DNA of 64,000 nt from Terfezia claveryi (GCA_015179025.1 WHUX01000082.1:124001-188000); one strand, 5' to 3'. Numbered from the stretch's first letter, positions 19,608 to 32,724 are shown. Numbers and translations: made by a program. Notes: generated by a model from the sequence alone, not told the origin.

Positions 19608-20799
19608 TCCCAATGTCTGCTTCCAAATGTTGCACAGATTCCTCCAGTTCCGCTTCCAAGTCTTCTTCCAAGTCCGTTTCCAACCAAGCCCGCTTCCAAG
19701 TGTTAGAATGTAGGTAGTTCATTCCGCCCATACCTAATAATAATAATAAGTTGAAGTTGCCACCATAAATACCCGATACGATCTACGTCCAACGGTCTAG
19801 ACCAATGGTTCCCCAGCCCTCGCATTCGTCCCTTAACATCCACGTCCCAGTGATCTTGAATTTGTTTTCACTACCAGCTGCGAGATCATCTAACAAAAGA
19901 TATGTAGGAAATCTGTTAGGCAGCGGAAAGGTACTAGCGAGGCAACACGGGTGTAGAGCGGATTGATAGCTATATGCCTACTCTAGCGGATGGTAATGTA
20001 ATACTCGGAGTGGACAATAGAGTTGCAGAGTGCACTTTTAGAAGAGGCGAACGATGCGGAGTGAATGAAGACTTGCTTGATTCTTAGGAAGATACATCAG
20101 CGTTGTCTATATTCATGAGAGATTCAGGGTAAGACAATGTGCAGGGATGTGTTGTTCAACGAATTAGAAGCAAGAGAATACCACAGGATTGCGGGTGGCG
20201 ATCTGACAACCCGGGTGGACTCAACCTGAACATACCTAAGTATGCACGTTAGTAGCGTATGTGCAAGTGGCTTTTAAGTGGCAATACGGATTTAGGTGAA
20301 TATTGCGATAGCGGCCATGGCAGTGACAGGGGCAATGATAGCAACAACGGTGGCAATAGGAACACCAGCGGCGATAATACGGGTGTAGTGGATGTCTGTT
20401 TTAACATCATCTAGATTGCCTCTCGAGATTTTCACACGTATTCTTATGGAGATTTAGATTTCAATGGTTAAAATATAATAATTCCGGTCTAGCCAAATAG
20501 TTCACAGGCAGCTCTGATGAGCACAGCAGTAATAATATCGAATGGTTTGCCTTTACAACCCTAGGGGCCGTGTATCACACCCAGGGCATGGTAGGCAAGG
20601 GTGACCCAACATACAGTCAGTGAATGCCGGTCGTTATTATCCAACGGAACGATCAAAGTGGAAGCGTGCGTCCTGCGATTGATATGGTTGGTGGCAGGAC
20701 GAAATAAAAGTATCTGTTCTAACATGTATAGCAACGAATGTCAGGGAACTCGCTAGTGGGTTAAGCCACGGCTTTAGGGGCCTCACGTACTCCCGCTGC
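19608..20799. other. Unassigned, with two repeat scraps
   Basis: 19619-19700 resembles the acidic-tail coding part of element X on the minus strand. 19705-19740 matches the start of the family A/B LTRs. The remainder, GC-balanced with no credible ORF, is unassigned. Confidence 0.4.
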
Positions 20800-21801
20800 T
20801 CACTTTGGCTTTGGTGTTGAAGTATTGCGCGCGATGCGGCGGGCCTCCTTTTCGGCCTGACAGCGGGAATACCGCACGTAAACGGGTTCGCCAGACCTGA
20901 AGTCAGTTGGGAGGACAGCGTTATGATCGCCAACCCATGACACAGAAACTTGCCAAGCATCGTGGTTTCGGCATCGGATAACATGTTGGGTCAGGGAATA
21001 GCACCTGGGGTCCCGGAAATCACATCCAGGTTTGTCACAGCGAAAGACATTCCAGGCAGGCATGTCCTCCGGCTTGGGTGCGCGGTTCCGGGGTGCCCTG
21101 GCACTAGCGGGCCTTGGGAAGGCCTCTGCAGTGGACAAAGGCTGTTGTGTCTCAATAGAGGGTCCCGGTAGTGGAAATGGTGTGTATTCATCGGGTGCCC
21201 ATCGTGGAATTCGTCTGGTGTACGGATGATGATGTCTCACTTCCTCCTGCACGCGGTGGTATTCCTGGTAGGCTTGTGGGTAGCGACTAGTAAGGGTATT
21301 GGCAGGTGGTGTGGATTGGGCAACGTGGTGATTGGCATCCATCCTGTTGATTTCCATGCGCAAGCTTGTGGTCAAGAGGTTGACAAATTCAGGAGTCAGT
21401 TCTTCATGTGCTGGCCGAGGTGGTGGACTAGGATCCCTGGAATAGAGTTTCCCGTCATAAAAATATTTACCTTTGTATTCCTCTGCTGGCGGAATGTAGG
21501 ACATGACATGGACTTCTGGTTCAAATGGGTTTTCGGCTACTACAGCAACATCCTGCGTCAATGATAGTGACATAGGCTGAGGTGATAGAGCACTTACCTG
21601 AGTCGCGGTATGAGCGTTTGTGGTTACGCGACCTGGAAGGGATGTAGACGGGAGTGTGGAGCGCGGGTTTTCTCTGATTGGGAGCAAGGCTGGGACGCTT
21701 GTGGGTGAAGATACAGGGAGAGGGTCCCTGCTCCCCGACGGCATCGGCAGACAAAGAGGCGGCAGGGGGTTATTGCGAGATCTACGTGGTGGGAATGACA
21801 T
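20800..21801 (-). CDS. Hypothetical 333-aa protein with zinc-finger-like tail
   Basis: An uninterrupted frame from ATG (21801) to TGA encodes a Pro/Ser-rich N-terminus (about 1-90), a middle with EEYKGKYFYDGKLYSRDPSP and Arg/His-rich segments, and a C-terminal motif FRCDKPGCDFRDPRCYSLTQ followed by HVIRCRNH (about 250-285). The Cx4C...Hx3Cx2H spacing resembles a C2H2/C2HC finger. No signal peptide or membrane segment is seen. I do not recognise the family. The intact long frame among dead elements argues for a host gene, though a transposon gag-like origin is possible. Start context is CACGATGTC. Confidence 0.55.
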   Translation of the reverse strand: MSFPPRRSRNNPLPPLCLPMPSGSRDPLPVSSPTSVPALLPIRENPRSTLPSTSLPGRVTTNAHTATQVSALSPQPMSLSLTQDVAVVAENPFEPEVHVMSYIPPAEEYKGKYFYDGKLYSRDPSPPPRPAHEELTPEFVNLLTTSLRMEINRMDANHHVAQSTPPANTLTSRYPQAYQEYHRVQEEVRHHHPYTRRIPRWAPDEYTPFPLPGPSIETQQPLSTAEAFPRPASARAPRNRAPKPEDMPAWNVFRCDKPGCDFRDPRCYSLTQHVIRCRNHDAWQVSVSWVGDHNAVLPTDFRSGEPVYVRYSRCQAEKEARRIARNTSTPKPK

Positions 21802-23140
21802 CGTGATGGGGCCTAGCTGAAACGCTAAACTTACTTGAAGGTGAGGGTGTGAGATGTTAGAGGCAGAAAGTTGTACAGTTGAGAGTAATAAGAGTAAATG
21901 CAGAAGTGATGGGAGGATTCATGATGCACGGCTGACTAGTCTGAACTATTTCCAGGAGCCACCAGGCCATGTGCTGAGACGGTCATAGGGATGGCTGGGG
22001 TCATGTTGAATGAACTCGAAAAGGACCTTGGTGGCACCATGTAGGTACACTGGGAAAGCACTCACCTCGCAGGCCAGGGATGTCTTATGGCTCACATTGA
22101 GCTCTAACTTGACCCGCTGCCGTTAGAGATGAGACTGCGCAGAGACCAGTAGTGACATTGAACGCATTAGGAACCGGAGAGGCCCGCAACTGAGGCATAA
22201 CTAAGTAATACAGAACCTATCAGGTCACATGGAACCTTGGGTGCGCTAATATATTGTATCTGAGATGGAATCAGTGAATAGGGAAGATCATTCTTATGTT
22301 GTCTAATTATGGGAATCTATTAGCTAAATAGTGCTATGTGTAGGAAGAAATTTATAACTTGAAATGTATCACATATATAGAAAATATGGTATATTTATTA
22401 GATTCTATGTAAAGCATAAATATTGCGGAATGTATAAAGAATATAGAAAGTAACTAGGTAGTTTAATCTAATTTTAAGAGACATGTTTAAAATTAGATAT
22501 AACTACTCTTGCTAATTAAACAATATATTTGATATTACTTAATATATATTTTGTCTATTGATTCTCAATATAATTTAAATTCTTTATAATATTCTTTCTT
22601 GTATACTGCACTTGAAGTTACAATAATGAATTCGTATAGTCCTCAAGCCATATATTTTGCCCCGTTCTGTATAGGCTTCTCAAGTATACTGTTGATAATC
22701 TTAGTAAGCACTACAACTTTTTCTGCTAATAACCTAGCATATGTTGTTCAACAGTTTTTCACTGAGAGAGAAATTGTTGCTAGTACAGATCTGGCTGGGG
22801 AAGCCATTGCCAGAATTCTCTGTGGGGGGAATGTTGACAGGTACTGGTGATTTGCCTTCAGGGGACGATGGTCTGTCCTGATAGCAACGTAGCCACTGGT
22901 AGGTTGCGGACAGTCCGGAGACATCCCGCTTGTGCTTTGGTTTGTTGTCTATGGTAGGGATAGGGAATCGCTAAGTGGTGTCTTTGCTGCTTCTCCGGCC
23001 GGTCCGATCCTTCGGCATTGTTCCTGATTTCCTAAACAATCCTTTTCCCAAAGCGCGTAGGTGAACCACAAGTTGTGCCTATATTAGGGTTACACCACGT
23101 TGCTACGAACCTCACCGAACACGGTCTATGTGCCGAATCT
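21802..23140. other. Unassigned, AT-rich in the middle
   Basis: 22260-22620 is strongly AT-rich. An 83-codon ORF at 22599-22850 has a hydrophobic stretch but no recognisable homology or intron context. 22850-23130 may be the body of the retroelement whose tail follows. Confidence 0.35.
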
Positions 23141-23236
23141 CACAGATTAACTTGCGTTATCCTGAATCCACCCGGGTTTCCGAGTGGCTCATCATGGTCC
23201 CCTTACTGGGACCGCATATGAGTAATAATTATTTTT
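23141..23236 (+). repeat. Retrotransposon 3' tail copy
   Basis: It contains CAGATTAACTTGCGTTATCC, the stem CCACCCGGGTTTCCGAGTGG, and the stem GGTCCCCTTACTGGGACC, then ATGAGTAAT and an A/T-rich end. The 5' extent is unknown. Confidence 0.7.
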
Positions 23237-24236
23237 GGTTAAGAATAAAATTATCGAACACCGCGAGCGATAGTGCTGAGAGAAACGTGCTGGCAACTGT
23301 CAAAGTACTGTACTGATGAACTTTAATCCTGAGGGGGATACTGTAGCCCTGGACTTGGATACCACGAAAATTGGAGATTCTTGATGCGTTGTAGACCCTG
23401 ATTTCTCCGACGTCGCAGATGCTCTGGTTGTTCAGATCGACCAGGCGGGCTTTGTAGGTATTGTTGTATACTTACAAAGACTAGAGATATCCGGTAACTA
23501 ATGATGATGTCTTTGATCAGTTTCCTCTAGCTGTTGGTTGCATTTTGGCAGCCAGGGGCCGGTTCGTTTGGCCACAAGTCTTTTGCTCATTGGGAGCCAC
23601 AATGGGACGAAATCATCCATTTCCTTCTCATAGGTAGAGCAACCCTAGTACCGTGACTACGCTGCCATCTTTATGTCTCATTCTTCTGTTCAGTCTTGGT
23701 GTATAATACGTTTCCGGCGCATTTCCCGTCCTTGATTTCTTTTCATTGCTCTTTCCCACCTCGGCATTGTGATTTTCCTATTCTCTTGCATCATATCACT
23801 CAAAACTCCATCCCCCTGGTCTTCTTCAGCCCACCTTTGCTTCACTTGTCCAGACCAGTATGTACCCGCAACCGATACACCTAATTCACTTCCTGTTGAT
23901 TCAGTCGCCACGATCACCACAGTTTCCAGTAATGAGTTTACAGTGTTGCCCCATTTTTTTTTTTTTTTTTAAAAAAAAAAATGATGCTTGGCCGAATCTA
24001 CAGATCCCAAGGTTGTAATACCCTTATTTCCCCACACAATATCGAGTCCTCCAGTCTCTAATTTCCCGCACTAATCACGCATATCTTCAGCCGCATTGTT
24101 CACAACCTCTGAAATTACATCGCTCGTATGTTGCCGCTGGTTAACCGGTTACGAGGTCCAACACCGCCGTGCACTACCCTACCGTGCACCACTCCAGAAC
24201 TTACTCTACTGCTTATATTACGGTCACCGTCTGCGG
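23237..24236. other. Unassigned
   Basis: No supportable gene. A perfect T-run/A-run junction near 23956-23982 looks like two facing poly-A ends. Confidence 0.35.
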
Positions 24237-24241
24237 CATGC

Positions 24242-24698
24242 TTTAAAAGTGAGAAGATATATATATATGGGCAGCGGAGAGATCCAAATGTCCAATGAAG
24301 GATAATACGAAAGAACGAAGTGAGATTGTCACGTAGAGAAGTAAGTAAGGCTATGTTGTAGTGAAGAGATGTATATGACTTTTGTTACCTCTTAAAGCAG
24401 GAGAATCAACCAGATATATATACATGAATGAGCGTACATCTAAGGGAGAAGGAGAAGCACATGTCCGCTATGAGCCGTTGCTAGGCATGAAGTCACGATA
24501 TGAGTGCGAGCAAGGTTTCAAGCACGCCATATGAGTGCAAGCAAGGTATCAAGCACGCCATATGAGTGTAGGCCTCTGCGAGCCGTATGGCTAAGCAGAC
24601 TAAGCAAGAAGCATGCTATATGCATATGGTATAGCAAGGCATGGGCGGAATGAACGGAATGTGCGGGATGAACGGAATGTAGTACATTCATTCTAACA
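24242..24698 (-). mobile_element. Solo LTR of family B, 457 bp
   Basis: Flanked by CATGC (24237-24241 and 24699-24703). The minus strand starts TGTTAGAATGAATG and ends CACTTTTAAA. It has a TATATATATCTGG box and the GGACATTTGGATCTCTCCG block shared with 7238-7643. Confidence 0.8.
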
Positions 24699-24703
24699 CA
24701 TGC

Positions 24704-25690
24704 GAGTGCGTTTCTAGATCACCCCTCCAATCGCAGAACGGGCCTTCGAATCTTACTAACTTATTCTTCATGTAAAAGACCTATGCTACAATGGGAATCG
24801 TCACGACATTATTAGAACCGTCAAACCTTGCTATAATGGATTTTGCTTATACCGGACCGGACAGCGGAATACAGAAAAGTTACTACTATCTACATATTTT
24901 TGCCCTTGCTATAATGGAATCCTTAAGTAGATCCTGCTCTAGAACCAGGGTGTTGAGATGTTCACTGCTTTTTCTTCCATAAATCACCTGCTGTAAGATT
25001 GACTCTTACTATCACATAAGATGTGTGACAATGTTTGGTATCGACCCTGCTTTATATTAGTATCTTTTCCAACATAGATCTTCCAGTCTTCATACTTCGG
25101 AGTCTAAGAAATGTTTTCCCAAATTCACTCAATTTCCCCTTCGCATTCCTGGGTCCTTGTCGCTTTTTACAGATCTGGCGCTTCTCTAATATGGTGAGAG
25201 CTCGATGCTTTGTCTTCCTGCTCCCAACACGTTGGCTAATGAATCTTGAGCTTAATGTTCAAACACAACGGAAGTTGAACAATTTTCCTTCTTTAGTAAA
25301 TTTAGTCTTGTGCCACGTACCCTTGTATTATTTTATACCGGAACCTTGATATACCGGACAGAGAAAGCCGGGTTTTGGTCGTCCGGTATAGCTGTAGGCA
25401 AAATTTATTACAATTTACACAGCCATAATCCCCTGAATGCAGCACCTCGAAAGCACAGTCTTCTGGCGACCAGAACACCTAACAATTTACGGAGAACACG
25501 ACTGAATAGTTACAAGCGGGTACAATAGGAATATCAACTTCGTTCACCTTTGATATTCATCGCGTCCTGAAACAACGGTCTTTTGGGATGCAATTATTTT
25601 AAAGAAAATGTAGTACTGGTACGTGGTCCCGGCGAAGGCGGCGAAACCGAGGCACTCGAATATTTGAGTCTTTAGGGATGGGTGGGTGTG
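24704..25690. other. Unassigned, possible DNA-transposon relic
   Basis: TATACCGGAC-type motifs at about 24852 and 25350, and an inverted pair TATACCGGAC/GTCCGGTATA at 25351-25389, hint at a pogo/Tigger-like terminus. No transposase frame could be followed. Confidence 0.3.
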
Positions 25691-26660
25691 GGTGCGGGAT
25701 TAGAGGAAAAGATTAGGAATAGAAGAAGTGGAGGGGGATGTAGCCAAAAAAGGTAAACAGTGGAAGTTGGTATGCAAACTGAGGCTGCAGACAAACAGAC
25801 AGCCATCCTCGCCGACGAGCAGCAAGCAGCGAGCAGTGACAAGAAAAAAGCAACAAGCAACAAGCTCCGACAGGAGCACCGCCACCGGGAATGCCATCAA
25901 AGGAGAAAGGCAGGGAAAACCTGGAATATCTCCCATGTTGCAAAGTTAACATCAGACGAAGACATCTACTGGAAGTGGAGAATGTTTAGGAATATGTTGG
26001 AGAAGGTTAGCAAAAGTCCCGGAGGGCCCAGCTCCAGTATGGTGTTCAGGTTTCTTCGCAGACAATGCAGTAGATACTCCGGAAATGCGGGTGGAGGCGG
26101 AGATATCAGACACAACAACGGAGCCTCCCACTCAAGAAAAGACCTGTGAGCAATAGTGGGTATGGGAGCGAATTAAAGAGGTAAATGCGAACGTATGCGG
26201 ACGCAGCATCAGCAGGGCAAACAGAGGGTACGCAAAGATGTGGCCGGAGGAACCCAGGCAACACAAGGGTGTCAAGAAGGGAGGTAATCAAGTAGTGGGA
26301 AAGCAAGAGGCACAGCTAGTGGAGTCTGCACAGGGACAGAGTTCCGGACGGGGAGAGCTAATCATGTTCTCCACAACTCAGAATCCAGGCACGCAGCTCC
26401 ACTCAACTATTGGCCGGGGATGATGTGGCGGAAGATGGGGTAAGACAACCAGGGGGCCCAGATCAGCGGATGAGATGGTTGCTGGAAAAGAATCGACCGG
26501 CCAAGTGGCATACTCGCTAGTCATCTACACAAAAGCAGTGGAGGAGCTCAAGAACCTGTGGGTGGGAAGAAGGCTCTCTAAGACCACACAACCGTGGCAA
26601 GCCAGACGCCTCAAATAAGTCTTGCACTAATGAGGGCAACGGGGGACAGTTCGAATATGG
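25691..26660 (+). other. Possible LINE ORF1 remnant
   Basis: The plus strand reads broken Gln/Lys/Glu-rich frames and, near 26510-26610, SLVIYTKAVEELKNLWVGRR...QPWQARRLK, which resembles the end of a LINE gag-like ORF. Frames change too often to define a gene. Confidence 0.3.
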
Positions 26661-27068
26661 GAAATTTCACCTGCATTCCAGGCTTGATCTCGAATGGAGA
26701 GCAGGGAATTTTATTAGTTGCGAACTTTGAGAAGCTACAGAATTATCGCTTACATATGTGACGGTCGATGGAAGGAACCCCGTATTGCTTTGGTTTTTTG
26801 CCTGTACTATTGCGCTTTTTGGGAAGGGGGATTTTCCGGCGAAGTGACAGGGAATGGCCCAGGGGAGGAGATAATCTTGCATCATTACCACGAAATGCGT
26901 TTCCTCGATAGTTTAAATACGACTACTGAGTTGCAAAATAAAGACAAAAATTTCCTGGAAACAGGGCCTAGTGATACATTACGTCGTCCTTTTCAGCCCA
27001 AGCCTACTCTGGCTGCATGCCCACATCTAACTGTAACCTAACCTTGACGCTAATCACGGCTGTGATAA
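26661..27068. other. Unassigned flank of the copia element
   Basis: Short ORFs only; nothing recognised. Confidence 0.3.
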
Positions 27069-27073
27069 AGGCA

Positions 27074-27240
27074 TGGAAGCATGACAACACTACCACATAT
27101 GGATATTAGATAGCTTGATACTAGTGACCATAAGGTTAAAACCCATGGTCAGTTTGATGATTATCCTTGCATCCTTTTCGATAACGAATACAAGGAATAG
27201 GATAACCACACGATATTGCTTCTATACAATAGTGCTTCTA
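27074..27240 (+). repeat. Copia 5' LTR, 167 bp
   Basis: It starts TGGAAGCATGAC and ends AGTGCTTCTA. It is preceded by the AGGCA duplication. Confidence 0.9.
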
Positions 27241-27302
27241 GGTTTGAGCCCGGCGTTTTCTTGTTCTACAATAGGATATTTTTTTTCCTTCTCTCTTCAA
27301 AA

Positions 27303-30300
27303 ATGGCACAAGACAACAATCACACAGAGAGCTCATTCATGAAAGTGACAAAAGTCAACGACAATAACTATCATGAATGGAAGGAGGACATTCGATCTCT
27401 ACTTGTACTGAAAGATCTATGGAGACTTATGAATAAAGACAGACCCCTGAGGGAGCTCCCTGACGAAGTAGCTAAGTGGAAAAGAACACAGGAACACGCA
27501 AAAGTAATCATTCACTTGACCTGTGGAAAAGATCAATAACACTTATGCTTACACACTACAATGGGCATTGAAGCCTGAGAGATTGTTACGAAAACCTATA
27601 CCTCTTCAGACATATCTAACATCATGAGACTAGAAGAACAATTTGGTCGAGCAAAAAAGCTCCCTAAGCAAAATATCAGCCAATGGGTCAGATACATACG
27701 AAACTTATCAACTCAACTGAGAGATCTGGGGGTAATGGTTCCACCTAAAAGAGTAGCAAACAGGATTTTGAACAGTTTGGGTGCAGAATATGCTAGTATC
27801 AGATACGCTTTGAGAACAAGACAAGGAATTCTTTTAGTTGAATTGGTAACTCAACATTTGCTTGCTGCAAAAAGTAAGAAAAAAGATGAAATGAATACGG
27901 TAATTCTAGATATGAATAATTCTAGATATCAGATGGCTCCGAGGCAACTTCAACTGAGATCTCTACACGGACCTACAGCAACTACCATGAATACTTTACA
28001 GCCTTCCATACAACAGACTCAAGGCCAACCAAGATGGATACCTCATGATATAACGAACACCTCAACAGAAAATTCACAAGATCCTATAGAACAACTACGT
28101 ACACAAGTACACAATACAGGTCACACCCATATCTGAGATAGGATAGTGATATACTTTGCAACCACTGCAATGCACAAGGTCACCACGAGGATGCTTGCTG
28201 GTTAAAATACCCAAATCTAAGACCAAAATGGATACTAAAATAAGAAGAATGGAGGAAACAAAAGAGAAGCCATTTCCAGGACTCCTGCAATATATCAGAC
28301 CCTAGCTTCAACATACAACAATGACAAGCTCTACACACTACAGGTTATTAGTCATCATATTAGGATCCTTTATACCTATTACGCAAAGATATATAAGAAA
28401 ACATTGACTCGAATATCTTACAAGGACCTGGAACAAATAGTATTGACCCATACGAAACTACACATGTGATGATATCATTATACGGGAAGGAAAAATTTGG
28501 TATAGAAACATATTTCTCGGTCAAACATAGCTTGGAAGTAAGAACGGATAAAAAGAAGGTGGCATTACTGTTGGAGACCAACCAGGGAGATGGCTATATG
28601 ATACAGGAGCATCCAATCATTTCAGCCTATTCAAACACCTATTCCTATCACTAATAAAATGTGTACCACTGGTAGAAGTACTAACAGGTAACGGTTGGAT
28701 TGTAGCATCCTACTATAGAACAATTCCGTTGGTTTTATCAGTGAAAGAAATATCATACATACCACCCTAGAGAATGTCTTATATATCCCTCCTTACAGAC
28801 AAAAGTTAACTTGTTCTCAATCTCAATCCTAGCCAAAAAGGATACAGCTCAAACTTCTGACCGACAGATATTATCTTCAGCATTAATAGCGAAATATATG
28901 CAACTGGGACAAATATAAGAAAAGCATGGTGGTTAGATGCAGATATCAGGAGTCACGAGCTATACTTAACAATACCGGACAATCAACTAAAGCTCAGACC
29001 CTACAAACATGGCACAATGACTAGGACATTTAAATAAGGTAGACATCAAGAAACTACAAGACATGGTGTTAGAGATTGTAGTCGGTGACCCAACCCCACC
29101 AAATCATTTTTTGTGATAGGTTGTCTAGTCGGAAAAGACTATAGACAGATTTCACGAGCTCCATGCACGGAACCAACACACAAATTGGAGGTCATATACT
29201 ATGATATTTGTGGGCCAATGCAACTACCAGAAATCTTCGGTCAACACTTATACTTCTGTATTTTGTAGACGGTTTTACGAAATTTACATGGGTATATGTA
29301 TTGAAAACTAAAGATGAGATTAGAATTGCCTTTAACGAATTCAAAGCAATTTATGAGAATCAGTCAGGTTGTCGAATCTTTACCCTATTAGTGATAATGA
29401 GCAGTCTCTACTACAAAAAGAATTTCAAGGAGAACTTGCTCACAGTGGTATACAATACTATACTACCCAAACCTATAGTCTAGAGCAAAATGGTATTGCA
29501 GAGAACGCAATAAAACAACTGGTACAAAGAGCCAGTGCAATGATGTGGGACTAAAGATACTGGTTTGTTTTTGGCCAGAAGCTGTTAAAATAGCAAGCTA
29601 TTTGAAGAACAGATCCCCATACAAAGCTTGAACTGTATATCCTATAAAGCATGATATGGTAAAAAGCCAGATTTATCTACTTATGAATTTTCGGCTGCCG
29701 CTGTTATGCCACTTAAGGAAGCTTACTAGAAAAAATGGGATAGTCGAACTATTGAGGAAGTCTTTATGGGATATTACCAACATGAAGGTCTATACCTCCT
29801 ATATGACGTCAATAGAAGAGTATTCATGAAAAAGAGAGATGTTACATTTTTGAACATGTTTTTGATCATCCTTCCTTAGCCAAATTCGGTATCTACCAGG
29901 GTTGACATTATAGGACACGAAATGAATATCACAGATGGAGTAATACATGATCTGGTACACTAAGATGTAGGGGAGGAATTTCGACTAAAAGACATAAGAG
30001 TTGAGGACAACGAGAAGTTAAATCTAATTATCGCAAATTTAGCCTCGGAAAGTGATGCAGAAATTGAGTATGAAGAAGAGATAGTTCAACTTATAGTAGT
30101 TTCCAGAGAAAACCATCTTGAAGAAGTACCAGTATCGGAGATGATACAGCACCAATACACAGATTTTACTTATTTAGTGCTGAAAAACCACATCCTTCTA
30201 ATAGCAAGAGAAAAAGAAGATGAGTCAGCGCAGTGAACCTAGAGGAAGCTTAAAAGCAAGCATATAAAAGACAAAAAGCTCAACTGAATATTGTAGGAGA

Positions 30301-32130
30301 GACCCTCGATATTTCAACAGCTGTTGACAAACCGAATCCAAGATCATGGAAACAAGCAATGAACAGCATAAACAAAAGATTCTGGTTAAAAGCTATGCAG
30401 GATGAAATACTGAGTATAACCAAGATGAAAATATTTCGGCTGACAAGGCAACTACTACCAGGAAGGAAAGCTTTACCTGCAAAATGGGTATGGACAACAA
30501 AGAGGTCAACAACTACAGAAAAATCGAGAAGTTTAAGGCTACTAGATGGTAGCCAGAGGAGACAGACAAAGAAAAGGACAAGATTACCATGAAACATATG
30601 CTCTAGTAGCAAATCTGGCTACACTACGCTTGATTCTGGTATATGTAGCAGGCCAAGACTTAGAACTGGACCAAATGGACGCTATATCAGCTTTTCTAAA
30701 CAGAAAAATTGATATACAAGGCTTCCTAATACAACCTGAAGGCTTCAATATTGGAGATGCAGTATATGTTCTAGACAAATCCATATACGGTCTATGTCAA
30801 GCAGCAAGGATCTGGTATGAATTACTGGATAAAATACTAGGTAAACTGGGTTTTATACATTTACGAGCTGATTTGGCAGTATGGATAAAGATTGATGAAA
30901 ACGGAAAGACAATTATCATTGCCATGTTGACGACCTATTATTTGGAGGAAAGAGACAAAGTATGAATACCACAAAAAGTTCGTTCAGTAATCGGCTGAAT
31001 ATAAAGGACTTAGACCTGCTAAGATGTTTATTGGAATAATATCACAAGAGATCGAGTCAACCACAAGATATATATCGATCAAGAACACTACATGAAATCG
31101 ATTCTTGAAAAGTTCAATTGGACAAACCTTAGCCCAGTATCTACACTAATACAAGGCGAGAACCTAGTTAAGGCAAAAGAACCAACAGCGACATTTTGTC
31201 AGAACAACAAAAACAACTATATCAAGCTCTTGTAGAGTCCTCGGATATTTGATGAACTGCACAAGACCAGATCTCGCCTACGCGGTAGGAAAGGTAGCAC
31301 AATATGCAGCAAAACTAACTATGAGACACCTGGCAGCTGTCAAACACATATTCTACTCTATAAAAGGTATAATGAAGGTGAAACTACAACTATGGCTCTC
31401 AGAAGAAAACCCTCCAATATCAGCATACTTCGATGCCAGTTGGCAGACGACTCAGACAACAGAAGAAGCACATTCGGATATGTGTTATTCTATAGAAGGT
31501 GCTCTATCCTCTGAAATCTTGCAAACATAAAGCTATTTCATTATCAACAACAGATGCTGAATACGTAGCTGCTACTAGACTACAAGAGATATTTGTTGGT
31601 TACAGAACATCTTTGAAGACTTAACATTTGAATTCATTAAACCAGTAATGATAATGGGGATAATGAAAATGCAAATGGTAGATTCTAATTCTCCTTTTAA
31701 TGATGATACAAGCATCACTCTACCCTTACTGATTATGAACACTGATTACTGAACACTGAATACTGAGAAATGATTACTGAACACTGATTACTGAATACTG
31801 AGTACTAAGAAATAATTACTGAATACTAATTACTGAACATTGAGTACTAGAAATGATTACTGAATACTGTTTTACTGAACACTGTTTACTAAAAACTTGT
31901 TACAAACTACTGAATATTGTTTTACTGTTGCAAATAACTTCTACTGCTATATACACCTGATTGAAAATATGCTTAGATAATAGGTCTAGCAAATGGTATA
32001 ACAATAAACAACCGAACTCGACACATTAAGATCCAACAAAGATTTGTTACAAGCAAAGCAAATGAGGGTATAATTAAAGTATTCTAGATTCCTACAAAAG
32101 AACAAGTAGTAGACATCTTCATGAAAACCT
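27303..32130 (+). pseudogene. Copia gag-pol, many stops and frameshifts
   Basis: Gag starts at ATG 27303 (MAQDNNHTESSF; then WVRYIRNLSTQLRDLG) and has a CCHC knuckle at 28157-28198 (CNHCNAQGHHEDAC). Integrase shows YYDICGP, a GFTKFTWVYVLKTKDE stretch and AENAIKQLVQRA (about 29200-29555). RT shows AMQDEILSI, KWVWTTK, QMDAISAFLN and, after a frame change, HVDDLLFGGK (about 30920). RNase H gives KAISLSTTDAEYVAATRLQE (about 31530) and a tail near 31985-32130. A repeat-rich insert of about 300 bp splits RNase H. It cannot be active. Confidence 0.85.
31690..31935 (+). repeat. Degenerate ATTACTGAATACTG tandem array in copia RNase H
   Basis: More than a dozen imperfect ACTGAATACTG/ACTGAACACTG units lie between the GDN-type motif (about 31660) and the downstream RNase H block at 31985. 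Confidence 0.75.
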
Positions 32131-32557
32131 TATCATAGGAAATATTTTCGAAACACGCAACAACACTAGAATCGACCCGAACACCTACATATGCCTTACC
32201 TGCAGTACAGATTTGAATGCAATAACTAACTACACAAGCATATACATAGTAAGCATACTATTCAACTAGCAAAAAAGTGGTGAATCGAACAGACAGGAGA
32301 TATTATAGAAGGAGAAGATGGAACTGCAGAGCAGGGGAGGCAAATTGAAAGGACAGGAGATGAAATAGAAGGAAAAGTAGAAACGAAAAGACAAGGACAT
32401 GGTGGAATAGAGAGATGATATTATTGAAAGAGAAGACGGCAATGTATATTTTTCTATTCATTTTGTTTTTTGTTTTTGTTCTGTTTTTGTTATCGTCACA
32501 CATTTTATTGTCAAAGACATTATACTGCACTCATTACAGTGGTAGTTTAAGGGGAAG

Positions 32558-32724
32558 TGGAAGCATGACAACACTACCACATATGGATATTAGATAGCTT
32601 GATACTAGTGACCATAAGGTTAAAACCCATGGTCAGTTTGACGATTATCCTTGCATCCTCTTCGATAACGAATACAAGGGATAGGATAACTACACGATAG
32701 TGCTTCTACACGATAGTGCTTCTA
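32558..32724 (+). repeat. Copia 3' LTR, 167 bp
   Basis: It starts TGGAAGCATGAC and ends AGTGCTTCTA. It is followed by AGGCA. Confidence 0.9.

Larger units (their letters stand above)
27074..32724 (+). mobile_element. Complete Ty1/copia retrotransposon, 5651 bp
   Basis: Two 167-bp LTRs (27074-27240 and 32558-32724) are flanked by AGGCA (27069-27073 and 32725-32729). A polypurine tract AAGGGGAAG precedes the 3' LTR. A GGTTTGAGCCCGGC stretch directly after the 5' LTR is a candidate primer-binding site. The LTRs differ at seven positions by my count (six transitions), so the insertion is not recent. The LTR ends are TG...TA. Gene order is gag, protease/integrase, RT, RNase H. Confidence 0.9.

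Noticed and set aside
25760..26149. 129-codon ORF as a gene
   Set aside because: Gln/Lys low complexity with competing frames; better seen as possible LINE ORF1 debris.
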